Shown piece after piece: positions 22,508 to 35,270 of a stretch of DNA of 64,000 nt (positions are counted from its first letter, which is position 1; every line of letters starts with the position of its first letter). This DNA is from Thiomicrorhabdus sp. Kp2 (lineage in GTDB: Bacteria; Pseudomonadota; Gammaproteobacteria; Thiomicrospirales; Thiomicrospiraceae). A model generated the notes under the pieces. The model had not been told where the DNA came from. It searched no databases and saw only the letters and a program-made list of their open reading frames with translations. The stretch covers positions 1,612,001-1,676,000 of the forward strand of contig NZ_ARWI01000001.1 in the NCBI RefSeq assembly GCF_000478585.1. The letters run 5' to 3'. The translations under genes were made by a program, and so were the position numbers.

Positions 22508-23161
22508 ATGGATCATCTAAAAGATCTTTTAGTTTCAGGGTTAGATTCCCTTAAGCTTGAGTTGACTGAAACCCAAGTCGAAAAATTAATGTCCTATTTG
22601 ACCTTACTGCAAAAGTGGAATAAGGTTTACAACCTAACCGCAATCCGTGACCCAGAAGAGATGTTAATTAAGCATTTGTTAGATAGTTTGGCTGTGGTTA
22701 ACCATATTCAAGGTGAACGTTTGATCGATGTAGGAACTGGTGGCGGTCTGCCTGGAATTCCATTGGCGATTTGTTACCCAGATAAACAAATTGATTTATT
22801 AGACAGTAACAGTAAAAAGACCCGTTTTCTGATTCAAGCAAAAGCGGAGTTGGGACTGACGAACACCCAAGTGATTCATAGCCGAGTAGAAGAATATAAA
22901 CCAGAGCCGTTATATGATGGTGTAATCTCTAGAGCCTTTGCAGCAATGGAAGACATGTTGTTTTGGACACACCATTTAATTCCAATTGGTGGTGTTTGGT
23001 GGGCGATGAAAGGTCAAAAAGAGTTCGAAGATTTATCAAGCTTACCAGACAAGATACCAGGCCTGGTAAACATAGAAGAAGTGATTGAATTACATGTTCC
23101 GAACTTGGATGCAGAGCGCATTTTGGTAAAAGGCATTAAACAATCAGAATATCAGTCTTAA
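22508..23161 (+). CDS. rsmG: 16S rRNA (guanine527-N7)-methyltransferase RsmG
   Basis: RsmG (GidB) uses S-adenosylmethionine to methylate G527 of 16S rRNA. It has the typical LQKWNKVYNLTAIRDPEEM entry, KHLLDSL, and the SAM site DVGTGGGLPGIPLAI, followed by DSNSKKTRFL and the VISRAFAA motif. 217 residues is normal. It follows mnmG by six bases. The codons for IPGLVN (23055-23068) are a perfect copy of the recurrent palindrome. Confidence 0.97.
   Translation: MDHLKDLLVSGLDSLKLELTETQVEKLMSYLTLLQKWNKVYNLTAIRDPEEMLIKHLLDSLAVVNHIQGERLIDVGTGGGLPGIPLAICYPDKQIDLLDSNSKKTRFLIQAKAELGLTNTQVIHSRVEEYKPEPLYDGVISRAFAAMEDMLFWTHHLIPIGGVWWAMKGQKEFEDLSSLPDKIPGLVNIEEVIELHVPNLDAERILVKGIKQSEYQS
23055..23068. repeat. 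Palindrome TACCAGGCCTGGTA, copy 6
   Basis: Perfect 14-bp palindrome inside rsmG, read as PGLV in that frame. Confidence 0.9.
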
Positions 23162-23188
23162 TCAATCATCCACTTAGAGGCAAATAGC

Positions 23189-23956
23189 GTGGGAAGAGTC
23201 ATTGCAATTGCAAACCAGAAGGGCGGTGTAGGTAAAACCACAACCAGCGTTAACTTAGCTGCTGCATTGGGACGCTTAGGTAAGAATGTATTACTGGTAG
23301 ATTTAGACCCGCAAGGAAATGCCACGGTTGCAATTGGAGTGGATAAAGACCAGTTAAATGCCTCCATATTTGAAGTGTTGGTTGGCGAGATGAAGGCAAA
23401 AGCAGCGATTGTTCATTGCGAACAAGCCAATATCGATTTAATGCCAGCGAATGGGGACTTAACCGCCGCTGAAGTCACCTTGCTAGAAGAGGATATGGGG
23501 CCAAAACGTATGCGTAAGGCCTTTAAGAAAATACGAGACAATTATGATGTCGTTATTATTGATTGCCCACCGACATTAAACATGCTCACACTCAATGCCT
23601 TAACCGCTGCAGATGGTATTGTGGTACCCGTTCAGTGTGAATTCTTTGCTTTAGAAGGGTTGTCAGCCTTAATGGATACCATTGATACTGTGCAAAGCCA
23701 GTTGAACGCAACCTTGCACATTGATGGTCTTTTAAGAACCATGCATGATCGCCGTAATAATTTGGCGAATGATGTATCAAATGAACTTGTAGCCCATTTC
23801 GGTATGAAAGTATTACAAACAATTATTCCCCGTAATGTACGCTTGGCTGAAGCACCGAGTTACGGGGAATCAATTCTCGACTATGACGCAACATCAAACG
23901 GTGCGATTGCTTATTTGGCACTTGGCAATGAATTAATTCGTAAAACCCAGTTATAA
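23189..23956 (+). CDS. parA: Chromosome partitioning ATPase ParA (Soj)
   Basis: ParA-type Walker ATPase of the chromosomal ParABS system, driving origin segregation through nucleoid-bound gradients. The deviant Walker A motif is NQKGGVGKTTTSVNLA, with VDLDPQGNAT and the Walker B-like IIDCPPTLNMLTLNA. 255 residues, as expected. It starts with GTG and is followed 18 bases later by parB. The N-terminus lacks a helix-turn-helix extension, typical of chromosomal (type Ib-like) ParA, so autoregulation by ParA is unlikely. Confidence 0.97.
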   Translation: MGRVIAIANQKGGVGKTTTSVNLAAALGRLGKNVLLVDLDPQGNATVAIGVDKDQLNASIFEVLVGEMKAKAAIVHCEQANIDLMPANGDLTAAEVTLLEEDMGPKRMRKAFKKIRDNYDVVIIDCPPTLNMLTLNALTAADGIVVPVQCEFFALEGLSALMDTIDTVQSQLNATLHIDGLLRTMHDRRNNLANDVSNELVAHFGMKVLQTIIPRNVRLAEAPSYGESILDYDATSNGAIAYLALGNELIRKTQL

Positions 23957-23974
23957 CTATAAAGGTAGAGTTTC

Positions 23975-24847
23975 GTGGTTAAAAAACGTTCAGGAATGGG
24001 AAATCGTGGCATCCATGCCATGCTTGGCGCAAAACAAAAATCAGATAATAGCAGTGCGGATTTACGTATCGAAAAGTTGCCAGTTGAACAGCTTCAGCCT
24101 GGTCAGTATCAGCCAAGACAGCAGTTTGAAGAGGCAGCGTTACAAGAGTTGGCCGATTCAATAAAAGTACAAGGTGTCGTTCAGCCAATTATTGTTCGAC
24201 CTGTAGGTACAGATAAATATGAAATTATAGCGGGTGAACGTCGTTGGCGAGCTTCCCAGCTTGCTGGTCTTGATAAGGTTCCTGTGGTTATTCGTCAAGC
24301 AGATAGCCAGGCAACACTGGCAATGGCGTTAATTGAAAATATTCAGCGTGAAGATTTAAATCCAATTGAGACAGCGATTGGTTTAAAGCGCCTTTTAAAA
24401 GAATTTGATTTAACGCAGCAAGCCGTTGCAGATGCAGTTGGGCGTTCACGTGCGGCAGTTTCTAACCTGCTACGTTTATTGAAACTACCTAAAAACATTC
24501 AAGACGCTTTACATGATGGATTAATCAGCATGGGGCATGCACGAGCCATTATCAGTCTGCCTGAAGATGTTCAAAAAAACTTAGCAGACAAAGCGATTGA
24601 AAAAGGGTGGTCAGTCCGAGAGATGGAAGAGGCTGCCCAACAAGTATTGGTCCCTAAAAAGTTGATTACCGCCGCTAAGAAAAAAGCGATACCAGATATT
24701 GAAGAGGTAACACAGAAACAAACACAGTTAGCAGAAAGACTTAATGCAAGCGTAAAAATAAGCCATAAGGAAAATGGGCGGGGCAAGATAGAGATCAGCT
24801 ATCAAGATTTAGATGAGTTAAATCGTTTAATAAAACTCTTCAAATAA
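23975..24847 (+). CDS. parB: Chromosome partitioning protein ParB (Spo0J)
   Basis: ParB is a CTP-dependent clamp that loads at parS sites and spreads. It begins with a basic stretch that includes GNRGIHAML (ParA-activating peptide), then IQPIIVRP-like segment (VVQPIIVRPV), the CTP-binding GERRWRASQLAG and ENIQREDLNPIE motifs, the helix-turn-helix LTQQAVADAVGRSRAAVSN, and a C-terminal dimerisation domain. 290 residues, GTG start. The DNA-binding helix looks canonical, so a canonical parS would be expected; none is found intact in this window. Confidence 0.97.
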   Translation: MVKKRSGMGNRGIHAMLGAKQKSDNSSADLRIEKLPVEQLQPGQYQPRQQFEEAALQELADSIKVQGVVQPIIVRPVGTDKYEIIAGERRWRASQLAGLDKVPVVIRQADSQATLAMALIENIQREDLNPIETAIGLKRLLKEFDLTQQAVADAVGRSRAAVSNLLRLLKLPKNIQDALHDGLISMGHARAIISLPEDVQKNLADKAIEKGWSVREMEEAAQQVLVPKKLITAAKKKAIPDIEEVTQKQTQLAERLNASVKISHKENGRGKIEISYQDLDELNRLIKLFK

Positions 24848-24894
24848 AAGTAATTAATCACAAAAAAAAATAACTGATATTGATTTGAAAAAGT

Positions 24895-24908
24895 TACCAG
24901 GCCTGGTT
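24895..24908. repeat. Palindrome core ACCAGGCCTGGT, copy 7
   Basis: TACCAGGCCTGGTT, a perfect 12-bp core with one outer mismatch, in the gap between parB and the atp operon. Confidence 0.9.
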
Positions 24909-25088
24909 ATGTTGTGTTTATTATTTGATAAATCACATCATATAGTTGATTAAATTAATAATGCTATAAAAAATCTAAAATTTCAGGGATATAAGCTAGC
25001 TTTTAGGTGCATAAAACATTATCATGGGCGCCCATTTAGCTTGAACTTGGTTTCGCTAAAAAGTATCATTAATAGAGTTTGCCGTCTG

Positions 25089-25362
25089 ATGACTGAATTG
25101 CAGCAAGATAAAAAGAAAACAGAAAAAGCTGCTCCGCCATCTCTAGCAGCAAATTATTTACTGTTAAGTGCGGGTTCGATATTTACATCGATGCTAATTG
25201 CAGGTTTTTTAGTCGGCTATGCCATCGATCAAATATTTGAAACAACACCAATTTTTATGTTGTTATGCGCATTGCTTGGCTTTATTGGTGGCATACAAAA
25301 AGTACATAAGTTATCGAGTAGGTTGGATAATGTGCAACCTATTGATAAAGAGAAGCAAGATA

Positions 25363-25376
<14 letters not shown>
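25089..25376 (+). CDS. atpZ: AtpZ/AtpI-like small ATP synthase operon protein
   Basis: A 95-residue protein with two membrane helices (about 32-52 and 58-78) and the conserved GFLVGYAIDQIF and ALLGFIGGIQKV segments of the AtpZ family, which is often encoded before atpI and is linked to Mg2+ or assembly functions of the ATP synthase. The ATG at 25089 is chosen since it begins a polar MTELQQDKKK tail; a longer frame exists upstream. It overlaps the next gene by 14 bases. First gene of the atp operon. Confidence 0.85.
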
Positions 25377-26585
<1,209 letters not shown>

Positions 26586-26739
26586 CCGCCTAGTAACAAT
26601 AAAAGGAATAGGCGGCTCACTACAGAAATGTGGTGAGTCACCAAAAGGGTTTAAGCGCACCTACTCGGTGTTCTGAATACTGAGTAAAAAGCTTTATTAA
26701 CTTTTAATTTTTTTTAACTTTAAACTTTGGAGAAAATCG
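26586..26739 (+). promoter_or_regulatory. Structured leader between atpB and atpE
   Basis: Three successive stem-loops: CCGCCTA/TAGGCGG (26586-26615), CTCACTAC/GTGGTGAG (26616-26637) and TACTCGGT/ACTGAGTA (26662-26686). TGGTGA/TCACCA (26631-26643) could form an alternative stem. An A/T-rich, unstructured stretch with GGAGAAAATCG precedes atpE. It probably tunes mRNA processing or translation so that the multi-copy c subunit is made in excess. Confidence 0.6.
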
Positions 26740-27030
26740 ATGGAAGTAACTGCTACTATGATTGCTGATATCTATTCTGCAACTGCAATTGGTGTAGGTG
26801 TAATTTTGGCTGCGGCTGGTTTAGGTTCAGCTATTGGTTGGGGTCTAATCTGTTCTAAGACTCTTGAAGGGATTGCACGTCAGCCTGAAATGCGTCCAGC
26901 ATTAATGACTAACATGTTCATTTTCGCTGGTTTGATGGAGTCTTTCCCATTCATCATCCTAGCATTCGCAATGTGGTTCCTATTCGCTAACCCATTCGTT
27001 GGTGCAATGCAAGCTGCTATTGGTGCTTAA
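26740..27030 (+). CDS. atpE: ATP synthase F0 subunit c
   Basis: A 96-residue proteolipid with two membrane helices joined by the polar loop EGIARQPEMRP. The ion-binding carboxylate is the glutamate in AGLMESFPFII in helix 2, rather than the aspartate of E. coli. In helix 1 the position aligned with the Na+ ligand glutamine of Ilyobacter-type subunits is tryptophan (AIGWGLICSK), so it should be a proton-type ring. The N-terminus carries an extra stretch (MEVTATMIADIYSATA) compared with the 79-residue E. coli protein. Confidence 0.97.
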   Translation: MEVTATMIADIYSATAIGVGVILAAAGLGSAIGWGLICSKTLEGIARQPEMRPALMTNMFIFAGLMESFPFIILAFAMWFLFANPFVGAMQAAIGA

Positions 27031-27089
27031 TCCATAGCGTTTTAACTGTACTATTTATTTAATTAATAACGAATGGCGAGGTAACCACT

Positions 27090-27560
27090 GTGAGTATTAA
27101 CGCAACGCTTCTCATCCAGATTATTGCATTTATTGCATTAGTTTGGTTTGTGAACAAGGTGCTGTGGGGGCCGCTTTCGAAGCTAATGGAAGAACGTCAG
27201 AAGAAAATCGCTGACGGTCTTTCTGCCGCTGAGAAAGGTAAGCATGAACTTGAGTTAGCTGAACAGAAGGCTAAAGAAGTCCTAAAAGACGCTAAAGCTC
27301 AAGCTCAAAATGTACTAAGTCAAGCTGAAAAGCGTAGTTCTGAAATCGTAGAAGATGCGAAAGTAAAAGCTACCGAAGAAGCTGACCGTATTAAAGCTTC
27401 CGCCCAAGCAGAAATAGAGCAAGAAGTTAGTCGTGCGAGAGAAGATCTTCGTAAAGAAGTTGCATCAATTGCAATTTCTGGTGCTGAGAAAATTCTGGCA
27501 AAAGAAGTTGATGCTGCTGCGCATAACGACATGCTTGAAGCCTTAGTAAAACAAATCTAA
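27090..27560 (+). CDS. atpF: ATP synthase F0 subunit b
   Basis: Peripheral stalk subunit of 156 residues. A single N-terminal membrane helix (residues about 5-25, [20 protein letters not shown]) leads into a long, charged coiled coil rich in A, E and K that reaches the F1 head. GTG start at 27090. It lies between atpE and atpH as usual. Length and composition are typical. Confidence 0.96.
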   Translation: MSINATLLIQIIAFIALVWFVNKVLWGPLSKLMEERQKKIADGLSAAEKGKHELELAEQKAKEVLKDAKAQAQNVLSQAEKRSSEIVEDAKVKATEEADRIKASAQAEIEQEVSRAREDLRKEVASIAISGAEKILAKEVDAAAHNDMLEALVKQI

Positions 27561-27570
27561 GGATAACTCT

Positions 27571-28107
27571 ATGGCAGAATTAATGACAATTGCAAGACCT
27601 TACGCTGAAGCAGTATTTGCTCTTAGTCTTGAAGAGCAAAATATGGCTGACTGGTCAGACCAACTTGCTAACCTAGCTGTTATCACAAAAGATGATGCTA
27701 TGACTGCAATGTTGAATAACCCTGCATACACTGAAGAAAACATTGTTTCAGTATATGAAGGTGTTATGGGTGACAGTCTGTCAAAAGAAGGTAAAAACCT
27801 TTTAGCTGCAATGGCTGAATTTAAACGTTTAAATGCGTTACCAGATGTTGCTGAAGCTTTTGAAGCTTTAAAAGCAACTGAAGAAAAACGTGTTCGTGCA
27901 ACGGTAATTTCAGCGAGAAAAGCGACTGTCGAGCAGAAGAAAAAATTAAGTGCTGCTTTAAATGCTAAGTTTGATGCTGAAGTTGAAATCAACTATGAAG
28001 TTGACGAATCACTGATCGCAGGAATTAAAATTATTGTGGGTGACTGGGCTATTGATGGTTCAGCTGTATCACAACTAAACAAACTTGGCGCAGCAATCGC
28101 CCAATAA
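27571..28107 (+). CDS. atpH: ATP synthase F1 subunit delta
   Basis: A 178-residue stator subunit linking subunit b to the top of F1. The start TIARPYAEAVFALSLE is the family signature and the C-terminal VDESLIAGIKIIVGDWAIDGSA is the conserved delta/OSCP motif. It follows atpF by ten bases and precedes atpA by 15, as in other proteobacterial operons. Confidence 0.96.
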   Translation: MAELMTIARPYAEAVFALSLEEQNMADWSDQLANLAVITKDDAMTAMLNNPAYTEENIVSVYEGVMGDSLSKEGKNLLAAMAEFKRLNALPDVAEAFEALKATEEKRVRATVISARKATVEQKKKLSAALNAKFDAEVEINYEVDESLIAGIKIIVGDWAIDGSAVSQLNKLGAAIAQ

Positions 28108-28122
28108 TGGAGAGGAACAAAC

Positions 28123-29664
28123 ATGCAATTGAATGCCTCTGAAATCAGCAGCCTGATCAAAGACCGTATTAAAGGTTTTGACGGTTCAGCTGAGTCTGGC
28201 AGTGAAGGTACTGTTGTTAGCATCGCTGACGGTATTGTACTTGTTCACGGTGTATCAGATGTGATGTATGGTGAGATGGTTCAATTCGACGAGAACACTT
28301 TTGGTATGGCGCTTAACTTAGAGCGCGATTCTGTTGGTGTTGTTGTACTTGGAGAATATAGCCATATCTCTGAAGGTGACAAGGTTACTTGTACTGGTCG
28401 CATCTTAGAAGTACCAGTTGGTCCAGAAATGAATGGTCGTGTTGTAGACGCATTAGGTCGTCCAATCGACGGTAAAGGTCCAATTGATACTAAGGTTACT
28501 TCACCTATCGAGCGTATCGCTCCTGGTGTAATTGACCGTCAATCAGTCGATCAGCCAATGATGACTGGTATTAAATCAATCGATTCTATGATCCCTGTTG
28601 GTCGTGGTCAGCGTGAGTTAATCATCGGTGACCGTCAAACTGGTAAAACAGCTATCGCTATCGATGCAATCATTTCACAAAAGAATACTGGTGTGAAATG
28701 TGTATACGTAGCTATGGGTCAAAAAGCGTCTACAGTTAACAACGTAGCACGTAAATTAGAAGAATACGGTGCAATGGAGAACACAGTTATCGTTGCGGCT
28801 AACGCTTCTGATCCTGCAGCTCTTCAGTACATGGCCGCTTACGCTGGTTGTGCGATGGGTGAATACTATCGTGACCGTGGTGAAGATGCTTTAATCATTT
28901 ATGATGATTTAACTAAGCAGGCTCAGGCTTACCGTCAGGTATCTTTACTTCTTCGTCGTCCTCCAGGACGTGAAGCCTTCCCTGGTGATGTATTCTATCT
29001 ACATTCACGTTTACTTGAGCGAGCTGCTCGTGTATCTGCTGATTATGTTGAAAAATTCACTAACGGTGAAGTTAAAGGTAAGACTGGTTCTTTAACTGCT
29101 CTTCCTATTATTGAAACACAAGCTGGTGACGTATCTGCATTCGTACCAACTAACGTTATCTCGATTACTGATGGTCAGATCTTCCTTGAAACAGGTTTAT
29201 TCTCTCAAGGTATCCGTCCTGCGGTTAACGCTGGTCTTTCCGTATCACGTGTTGGTGGTGCTGCTCAGACTAAAGCAATCAAGAAACTTGGTGGTGGTAT
29301 CCGTCTAGACTTAGCACAATACCGTGAATTAGCGGCATTTGCTCAGTTTGCATCGGATCTTGATGCTGCTACAAAAGCACAGTTAGAGCGTGGTAAGCGC
29401 GTAACTGAACTTATGAAGCAGAAGCAGTTCTTCCCACTTACTATTGCAGAAATGGCAGTGTCATTGTATGCAGCTAACGAAGGTTACTTAGATGACGTTG
29501 AAGTCTCTAAAGTACTAGATTTCGAAGCAGCATTACATGCACACCTTAACTCTGAACACGCTTCAGTTGCTGATGCGATCAATGCGAAAGGCGGATGGGA
29601 CGATGAAATCGTTTCTGGCGTCAAAGCTTGTATCGAATCATTCAAAGCAAACGGCGTTTACTAA
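28123..29664 (+). CDS. atpA: ATP synthase F1 subunit alpha
   Basis: Non-catalytic nucleotide-binding subunit, 513 residues. The P-loop is GDRQTGKTA (about residue 169), the [18 protein letters not shown] block is conserved, and the arginine finger region [15 protein letters not shown] is present (about residue 370). The N-terminal [15 protein letters not shown] helix binds delta. Length is the same as E. coli AtpA. Confidence 0.98.
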   Translation: MQLNASEISSLIKDRIKGFDGSAESGSEGTVVSIADGIVLVHGVSDVMYGEMVQFDENTFGMALNLERDSVGVVVLGEYSHISEGDKVTCTGRILEVPVGPEMNGRVVDALGRPIDGKGPIDTKVTSPIERIAPGVIDRQSVDQPMMTGIKSIDSMIPVGRGQRELIIGDRQTGKTAIAIDAIISQKNTGVKCVYVAMGQKASTVNNVARKLEEYGAMENTVIVAANASDPAALQYMAAYAGCAMGEYYRDRGEDALIIYDDLTKQAQAYRQVSLLLRRPPGREAFPGDVFYLHSRLLERAARVSADYVEKFTNGEVKGKTGSLTALPIIETQAGDVSAFVPTNVISITDGQIFLETGLFSQGIRPAVNAGLSVSRVGGAAQTKAIKKLGGGIRLDLAQYRELAAFAQFASDLDAATKAQLERGKRVTELMKQKQFFPLTIAEMAVSLYAANEGYLDDVEVSKVLDFEAALHAHLNSEHASVADAINAKGGWDDEIVSGVKACIESFKANGVY

Positions 29665-29679
29665 GATAAGGGGTAGGCC

Positions 29680-31954
<2,275 letters not shown>

Positions 31955-31960
31955 TTAATT

Positions 31961-32395
31961 ATGGCAGTCTCAATGCAAGTAGATATTGTAAGTGCAGAAG
32001 GTGAAATTTTCTCAGGTAAAGCTGAGATGCTTTATGCACAGGCTGCCGATGGTGAGGTTGGTGTTATGCCTCACCATACCCAGTTTCTAAGCTCTTTGAA
32101 GCCTGGAACAGTTCGTGTTGTAAGCGGCGATGAAGAAGATCACTTCTACATCAGTGGCGGCATTATCGAAATCCAGCCAAGTGTTGTAACCGTTCTTGCG
32201 GATACAGCAATTCGTGCTGCTGATTTAGATCAAGCTGAAGCTGAAGCTGCTAAACAGCGTGCTGAAGAAGCGATGACTAATGCTAAATCAGAGACCGACA
32301 TTGCTCGTGCTCAAGTAGAATTAGCAGAAGCCGTTGCTCAAATACAAGCTATCTCGAAACTTCGTGATCGTTTGCATAAAACTGGGTTGGCTTAA
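31961..32395 (+). CDS. atpC: ATP synthase F1 subunit epsilon
   Basis: A 144-residue subunit with an N-terminal beta-sandwich (VDIVSAEGEIFSG, GEVGVMPHHTQFLSSL) and two C-terminal helices rich in A and E that can inhibit rotation. It is the last gene of the operon, six bases after atpD, and is followed by a strong terminator. Confidence 0.96.
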   Translation: MAVSMQVDIVSAEGEIFSGKAEMLYAQAADGEVGVMPHHTQFLSSLKPGTVRVVSGDEEDHFYISGGIIEIQPSVVTVLADTAIRAADLDQAEAEAAKQRAEEAMTNAKSETDIARAQVELAEAVAQIQAISKLRDRLHKTGLA

Positions 32396-32409
32396 TTCTT
32401 ACCCTAATG

Positions 32410-32438
32410 AAAAAGCGGCTTCTAAGCCGCTTTTTTTT
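32410..32438 (+). terminator. atp operon terminator
   Basis: AAAAAGCGGCTT pairs with AAGCCGCTTTTT around a CT loop, followed by eight T residues. A textbook rho-independent terminator after atpC. Confidence 0.95.
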
Positions 32439-32564
32439 CGCCTATCGTTTTGTTTAGTTGCTTACTATCAATCTCTTCGTTGGAAACGAGTCGTGTAGTA
32501 AACTACACTCACTTATTCCGCCTTGACCTTGATTTGTAATCAATCTAAACAAACTCGATAGGCG
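32439..32564. repeat. 126-bp imperfect palindromic element (ERIC/MITE-like)
   Basis: CGCCTATCG at 32439-32447 and CGATAGGCG at 32556-32564 are exact inverted ends, and the similarity continues inwards (TTTTGTTTAG/CTAAACAAA) to the perfect centre GTGTAGTAAACTACAC. The whole sequence is one long imperfect inverted repeat with arms of about 60 bp. It has no coding capacity. Size and fold recall ERIC elements, although the sequence is not ERIC. Confidence 0.8.
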
Positions 32565-32647
32565 TTTATTATTTATGTATAGTTTGTAAATGAATAGATT
32601 CATTTTTGTTTTTATTTGTATATGAATTGTTATATCTAGGAATTTAT

Positions 32648-34012
32648 ATGGCTTTAAAAGTTGTTATTCTTGCTGCGGGTAAAGGCACTCGTATGCGTTC
32701 TAAGTTGCCTAAGGTTTTACAACCTTTAGCTCAAAAGTCTTTGTTACAGCATGTCATTGATACTGCAGAATCATTAAATTCTGATTCTGTCATTACGGTG
32801 ATTGGTCATGGTGCTGAACTTGTAGAGCAGCGTGTACAGGGTGATAACTTAAATTTTGTAATGCAAGAACAACAATTGGGTACAGGTCACGCTGTGCAAA
32901 TGGCTACACACCTTGTTAGTGATGAAGATACCGTACTTATTTTATACGGTGATGTACCGCTTACTTCACTAGAAACTTTACAAGATTTACTCTCACTTGT
33001 GTCAGAGCAAAATCCATTAGCCCTATTAACCATTAATTTGGATAACCCAACAGGTTACGGTCGTATAGTGCGTGATCAACATAATGTTGTGCAAGCCATC
33101 GTAGAGCAAAAAGATGCAACAGAATCACAGCTATTAATTGATGAAGTCAATACAGGCATTATGGCAGTTAAAGGGCAACAGCTTAATCATTGGCTATCGC
33201 AATTAAGTAGTGATAACGCTCAAGGTGAATATTACCTAACCGATATTATTGCCATGGCAGTTAATGATGGGTTTACCGTTCAAACAACTCAACCATGTTC
33301 AGAAATTGAAGTATTGGGTGTGAATGATAAGGTGCAGTTACAAGATTTAGAACGTCGTTACCAGAAACAGCAAGCGATTAAACTGATGCAAGCAGGCGTT
33401 ACCCTAATTGATGCCAATCGCATTGATATTCGTGGTCAAGTCATAGCACAAGCCGATGTTGAGATTGATGTGAACTGTATTTTTGAAGGCCTGGTTACAT
33501 TGGGCGAAAACGTCACCATTGGAGCTAACTGCATCTTAAAGAATGTCACGGTGGCAGATGGTACTGTGATTCATCCTTTTAGCCATCTTGAAGAGTGTAG
33601 TGTCGGGAAAAACTGTATTATTGGTCCTTATGCTCGTTTACGCCCAGGTACAGAGTTGGGTAATGAAGCCAAAATTGGTAACTTTGTCGAAACCAAAAAA
33701 GCCATTATTGGCGAAGGTTCTAAGGTCAATCATTTAAGCTATATTGGCGATACTGATATGGGCAAAGATGTGAATATTGGAGCTGGTACGATTACATGTA
33801 ACTATGATGGCGTGAATAAACATAAAACGATTATAGGTGACCGAGTTTTTGTTGGCTCAGATAGCCAATTAGTAGCCCCAGTACAAATTGGCGATGATGC
33901 TACTATTGGAGCCGGTTCAACCATTACTAAAGATGCCCCTGAAGCACAATTAACGTTGTCTCGTTCTAAACAATTAACCATTCCAAGTTGGCAAAAACCG
34001 ACTAAAAAGTAG
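32648..34012 (+). CDS. glmU: Bifunctional UDP-GlcNAc pyrophosphorylase / GlcN-1-P acetyltransferase
   Basis: GlmU makes UDP-N-acetylglucosamine for peptidoglycan and LPS. 454 residues. The N-terminal uridyltransferase has [18 protein letters not shown] and the ending GTGHAVQMA and LYGDVPLT motifs. The C-terminal left-handed beta helix has hexapeptide repeats and the acetyltransferase signature [15 protein letters not shown]...YIGDTDMG and [10 protein letters not shown]. The ATG at 32648 is chosen since [13 protein letters not shown] is the family start and AGGA precedes it. It is the usual neighbour of the atp operon. Confidence 0.98.
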   Translation: MALKVVILAAGKGTRMRSKLPKVLQPLAQKSLLQHVIDTAESLNSDSVITVIGHGAELVEQRVQGDNLNFVMQEQQLGTGHAVQMATHLVSDEDTVLILYGDVPLTSLETLQDLLSLVSEQNPLALLTINLDNPTGYGRIVRDQHNVVQAIVEQKDATESQLLIDEVNTGIMAVKGQQLNHWLSQLSSDNAQGEYYLTDIIAMAVNDGFTVQTTQPCSEIEVLGVNDKVQLQDLERRYQKQQAIKLMQAGVTLIDANRIDIRGQVIAQADVEIDVNCIFEGLVTLGENVTIGANCILKNVTVADGTVIHPFSHLEECSVGKNCIIGPYARLRPGTELGNEAKIGNFVETKKAIIGEGSKVNHLSYIGDTDMGKDVNIGAGTITCNYDGVNKHKTIIGDRVFVGSDSQLVAPVQIGDDATIGAGSTITKDAPEAQLTLSRSKQLTIPSWQKPTKK

Positions 34013-34025
34013 AGTCATAAACATA

Positions 34026-34280
34026 ATGAAACATTATGAAATAGCTGGCAAACTTTGCGAACCGTTTAAAAAAGCGGTGGCAGACCAGGCCTGGCAAATT
34101 ACCCATCAAGATGTAGGGCAAACTGAGTTATTAGCTTATGGTTATGTCATAGCGTGGGAAAAAGACGGAAATAAAGTGCTATTAAATTATTCAGATAGAC
34201 AAGGGCAGGTACAAGCTAACTTAGAAATCTCTCCTGCAGTGTATGATGAGATTATGACAATAATAGATACACTATCCTGA
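34026..34280 (+). CDS. Small hypothetical protein
   Basis: An 84-residue soluble protein of mixed alpha-beta character, between glmU (13 bases upstream) and ubiA (31 bases downstream). It has no signal peptide or membrane helix and one cysteine. A partial copy of the palindrome (CAGGCCTG at 34086) encodes part of ADQAWQ. I do not recognise a family; the same-strand tight spacing suggests it is translated with its neighbours. Confidence 0.65.
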   Translation: MKHYEIAGKLCEPFKKAVADQAWQITHQDVGQTELLAYGYVIAWEKDGNKVLLNYSDRQGQVQANLEISPAVYDEIMTIIDTLS

Positions 34281-34311
34281 TTTATTGATTCAAAGCGCCT
34301 CACATTGACTT

Positions 34312-35169
34312 ATGAGTAAACTCCGTTCCTACCTTTCCTTAACCCGTTTAGACCGTCCTGTAGGCATCTATTTGGTTTTATGGCCTGCTTTATGGGCACT
34401 TTGGTTGGCTTCAGATGGAATGCCTTCAATGTATTTGTTGTTTGTGTTTATTTTTGGAGCGATTCTAATGCGTTCGGCTGGCTGTGTAATTAACGACTAT
34501 GCCGACCGTAATTTCGATGGCCACGTGGAACGCACCTGTTGCCGACCTCTTGCATCAGGCGAAATTTCAGCCAAAGCGGCACTGCTGTTTTTTGCCGTAC
34601 TGTGTTTAATTGCCTTTGGGCTAGTGTTAACACTTAATACACTAACCGTATATCTCTCTTTTGGAGCAGTATTTTTAGCCGCTTTATACCCCTTTATGAA
34701 ACGTCATACCTATTGGCCACAAGCCTTTTTAGGAGCGGCGTTTGCTTGGGCGATACCAATGGCATTTGCTGCAGTTCAAAATGAGGTGCCTTGGCAGGTT
34801 TGGCCTATCTTTGCCGCCACCATGGTTTGGTCACTTATTTACGATACTGCTTATGCGGTAGGCGATAAAAAAGACGACTTAAAAATTGGCGTAAAATCTA
34901 CAGCTATATTATTTTCAGACAAACTGGTGCCTATTACCGCATTTTTTCAGTTAATAATGTGGCTGTTGTTGGTATGGATAGGTTTTCTATTTGGTTTAGG
35001 CTTTATTTATTTTACAGGCCTGGTCATTGTTGCATTGTGGTTTGTGTATGATTTAAAACGTCTAGCTCAACATGACGATAAAATTGCTTTTACCGTGTTT
35101 ATTCAAAATCATTGGATCGGGGTGATTGTTCTGCTGAGTATCGCTTTAGATTTAGCAATGCGGACTTAA
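34312..35169 (+). CDS. ubiA: 4-hydroxybenzoate octaprenyltransferase UbiA
   Basis: An integral-membrane prenyltransferase of ubiquinone synthesis, attaching the polyprenyl tail to 4-hydroxybenzoate. 285 residues, with about eight helices. The first aspartate-rich motif is NDYADRNFDGHVERT and the second is YDTAYAVGDKKDD. The N-terminal DRPVGIYLVLWPALWALWLA is typical. Its pathway partner ubiC lies 6.5 kb downstream in the opposite direction. A partial palindrome copy (35015) falls in the helix-coding FTGLVIVA segment. Confidence 0.97.
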   Translation: MSKLRSYLSLTRLDRPVGIYLVLWPALWALWLASDGMPSMYLLFVFIFGAILMRSAGCVINDYADRNFDGHVERTCCRPLASGEISAKAALLFFAVLCLIAFGLVLTLNTLTVYLSFGAVFLAALYPFMKRHTYWPQAFLGAAFAWAIPMAFAAVQNEVPWQVWPIFAATMVWSLIYDTAYAVGDKKDDLKIGVKSTAILFSDKLVPITAFFQLIMWLLLVWIGFLFGLGFIYFTGLVIVALWFVYDLKRLAQHDDKIAFTVFIQNHWIGVIVLLSIALDLAMRT

Positions 35170-35270
35170 TTAAACTAATATTCTTAAGTTAACACGCTTC
35201 TATACTTCTACAAGGTTTAGTAAACTAACAAAGACTTCTATTAATAAGACTATTTACTTATTAGTGTGTT

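Noticed and set aside
24445-24460. CACGTG in parB, 34513 (ubiA), 35975 and 58009 as possible parS
   Set aside because: Only the central hexamer or so matches; the flanks differ from parS.
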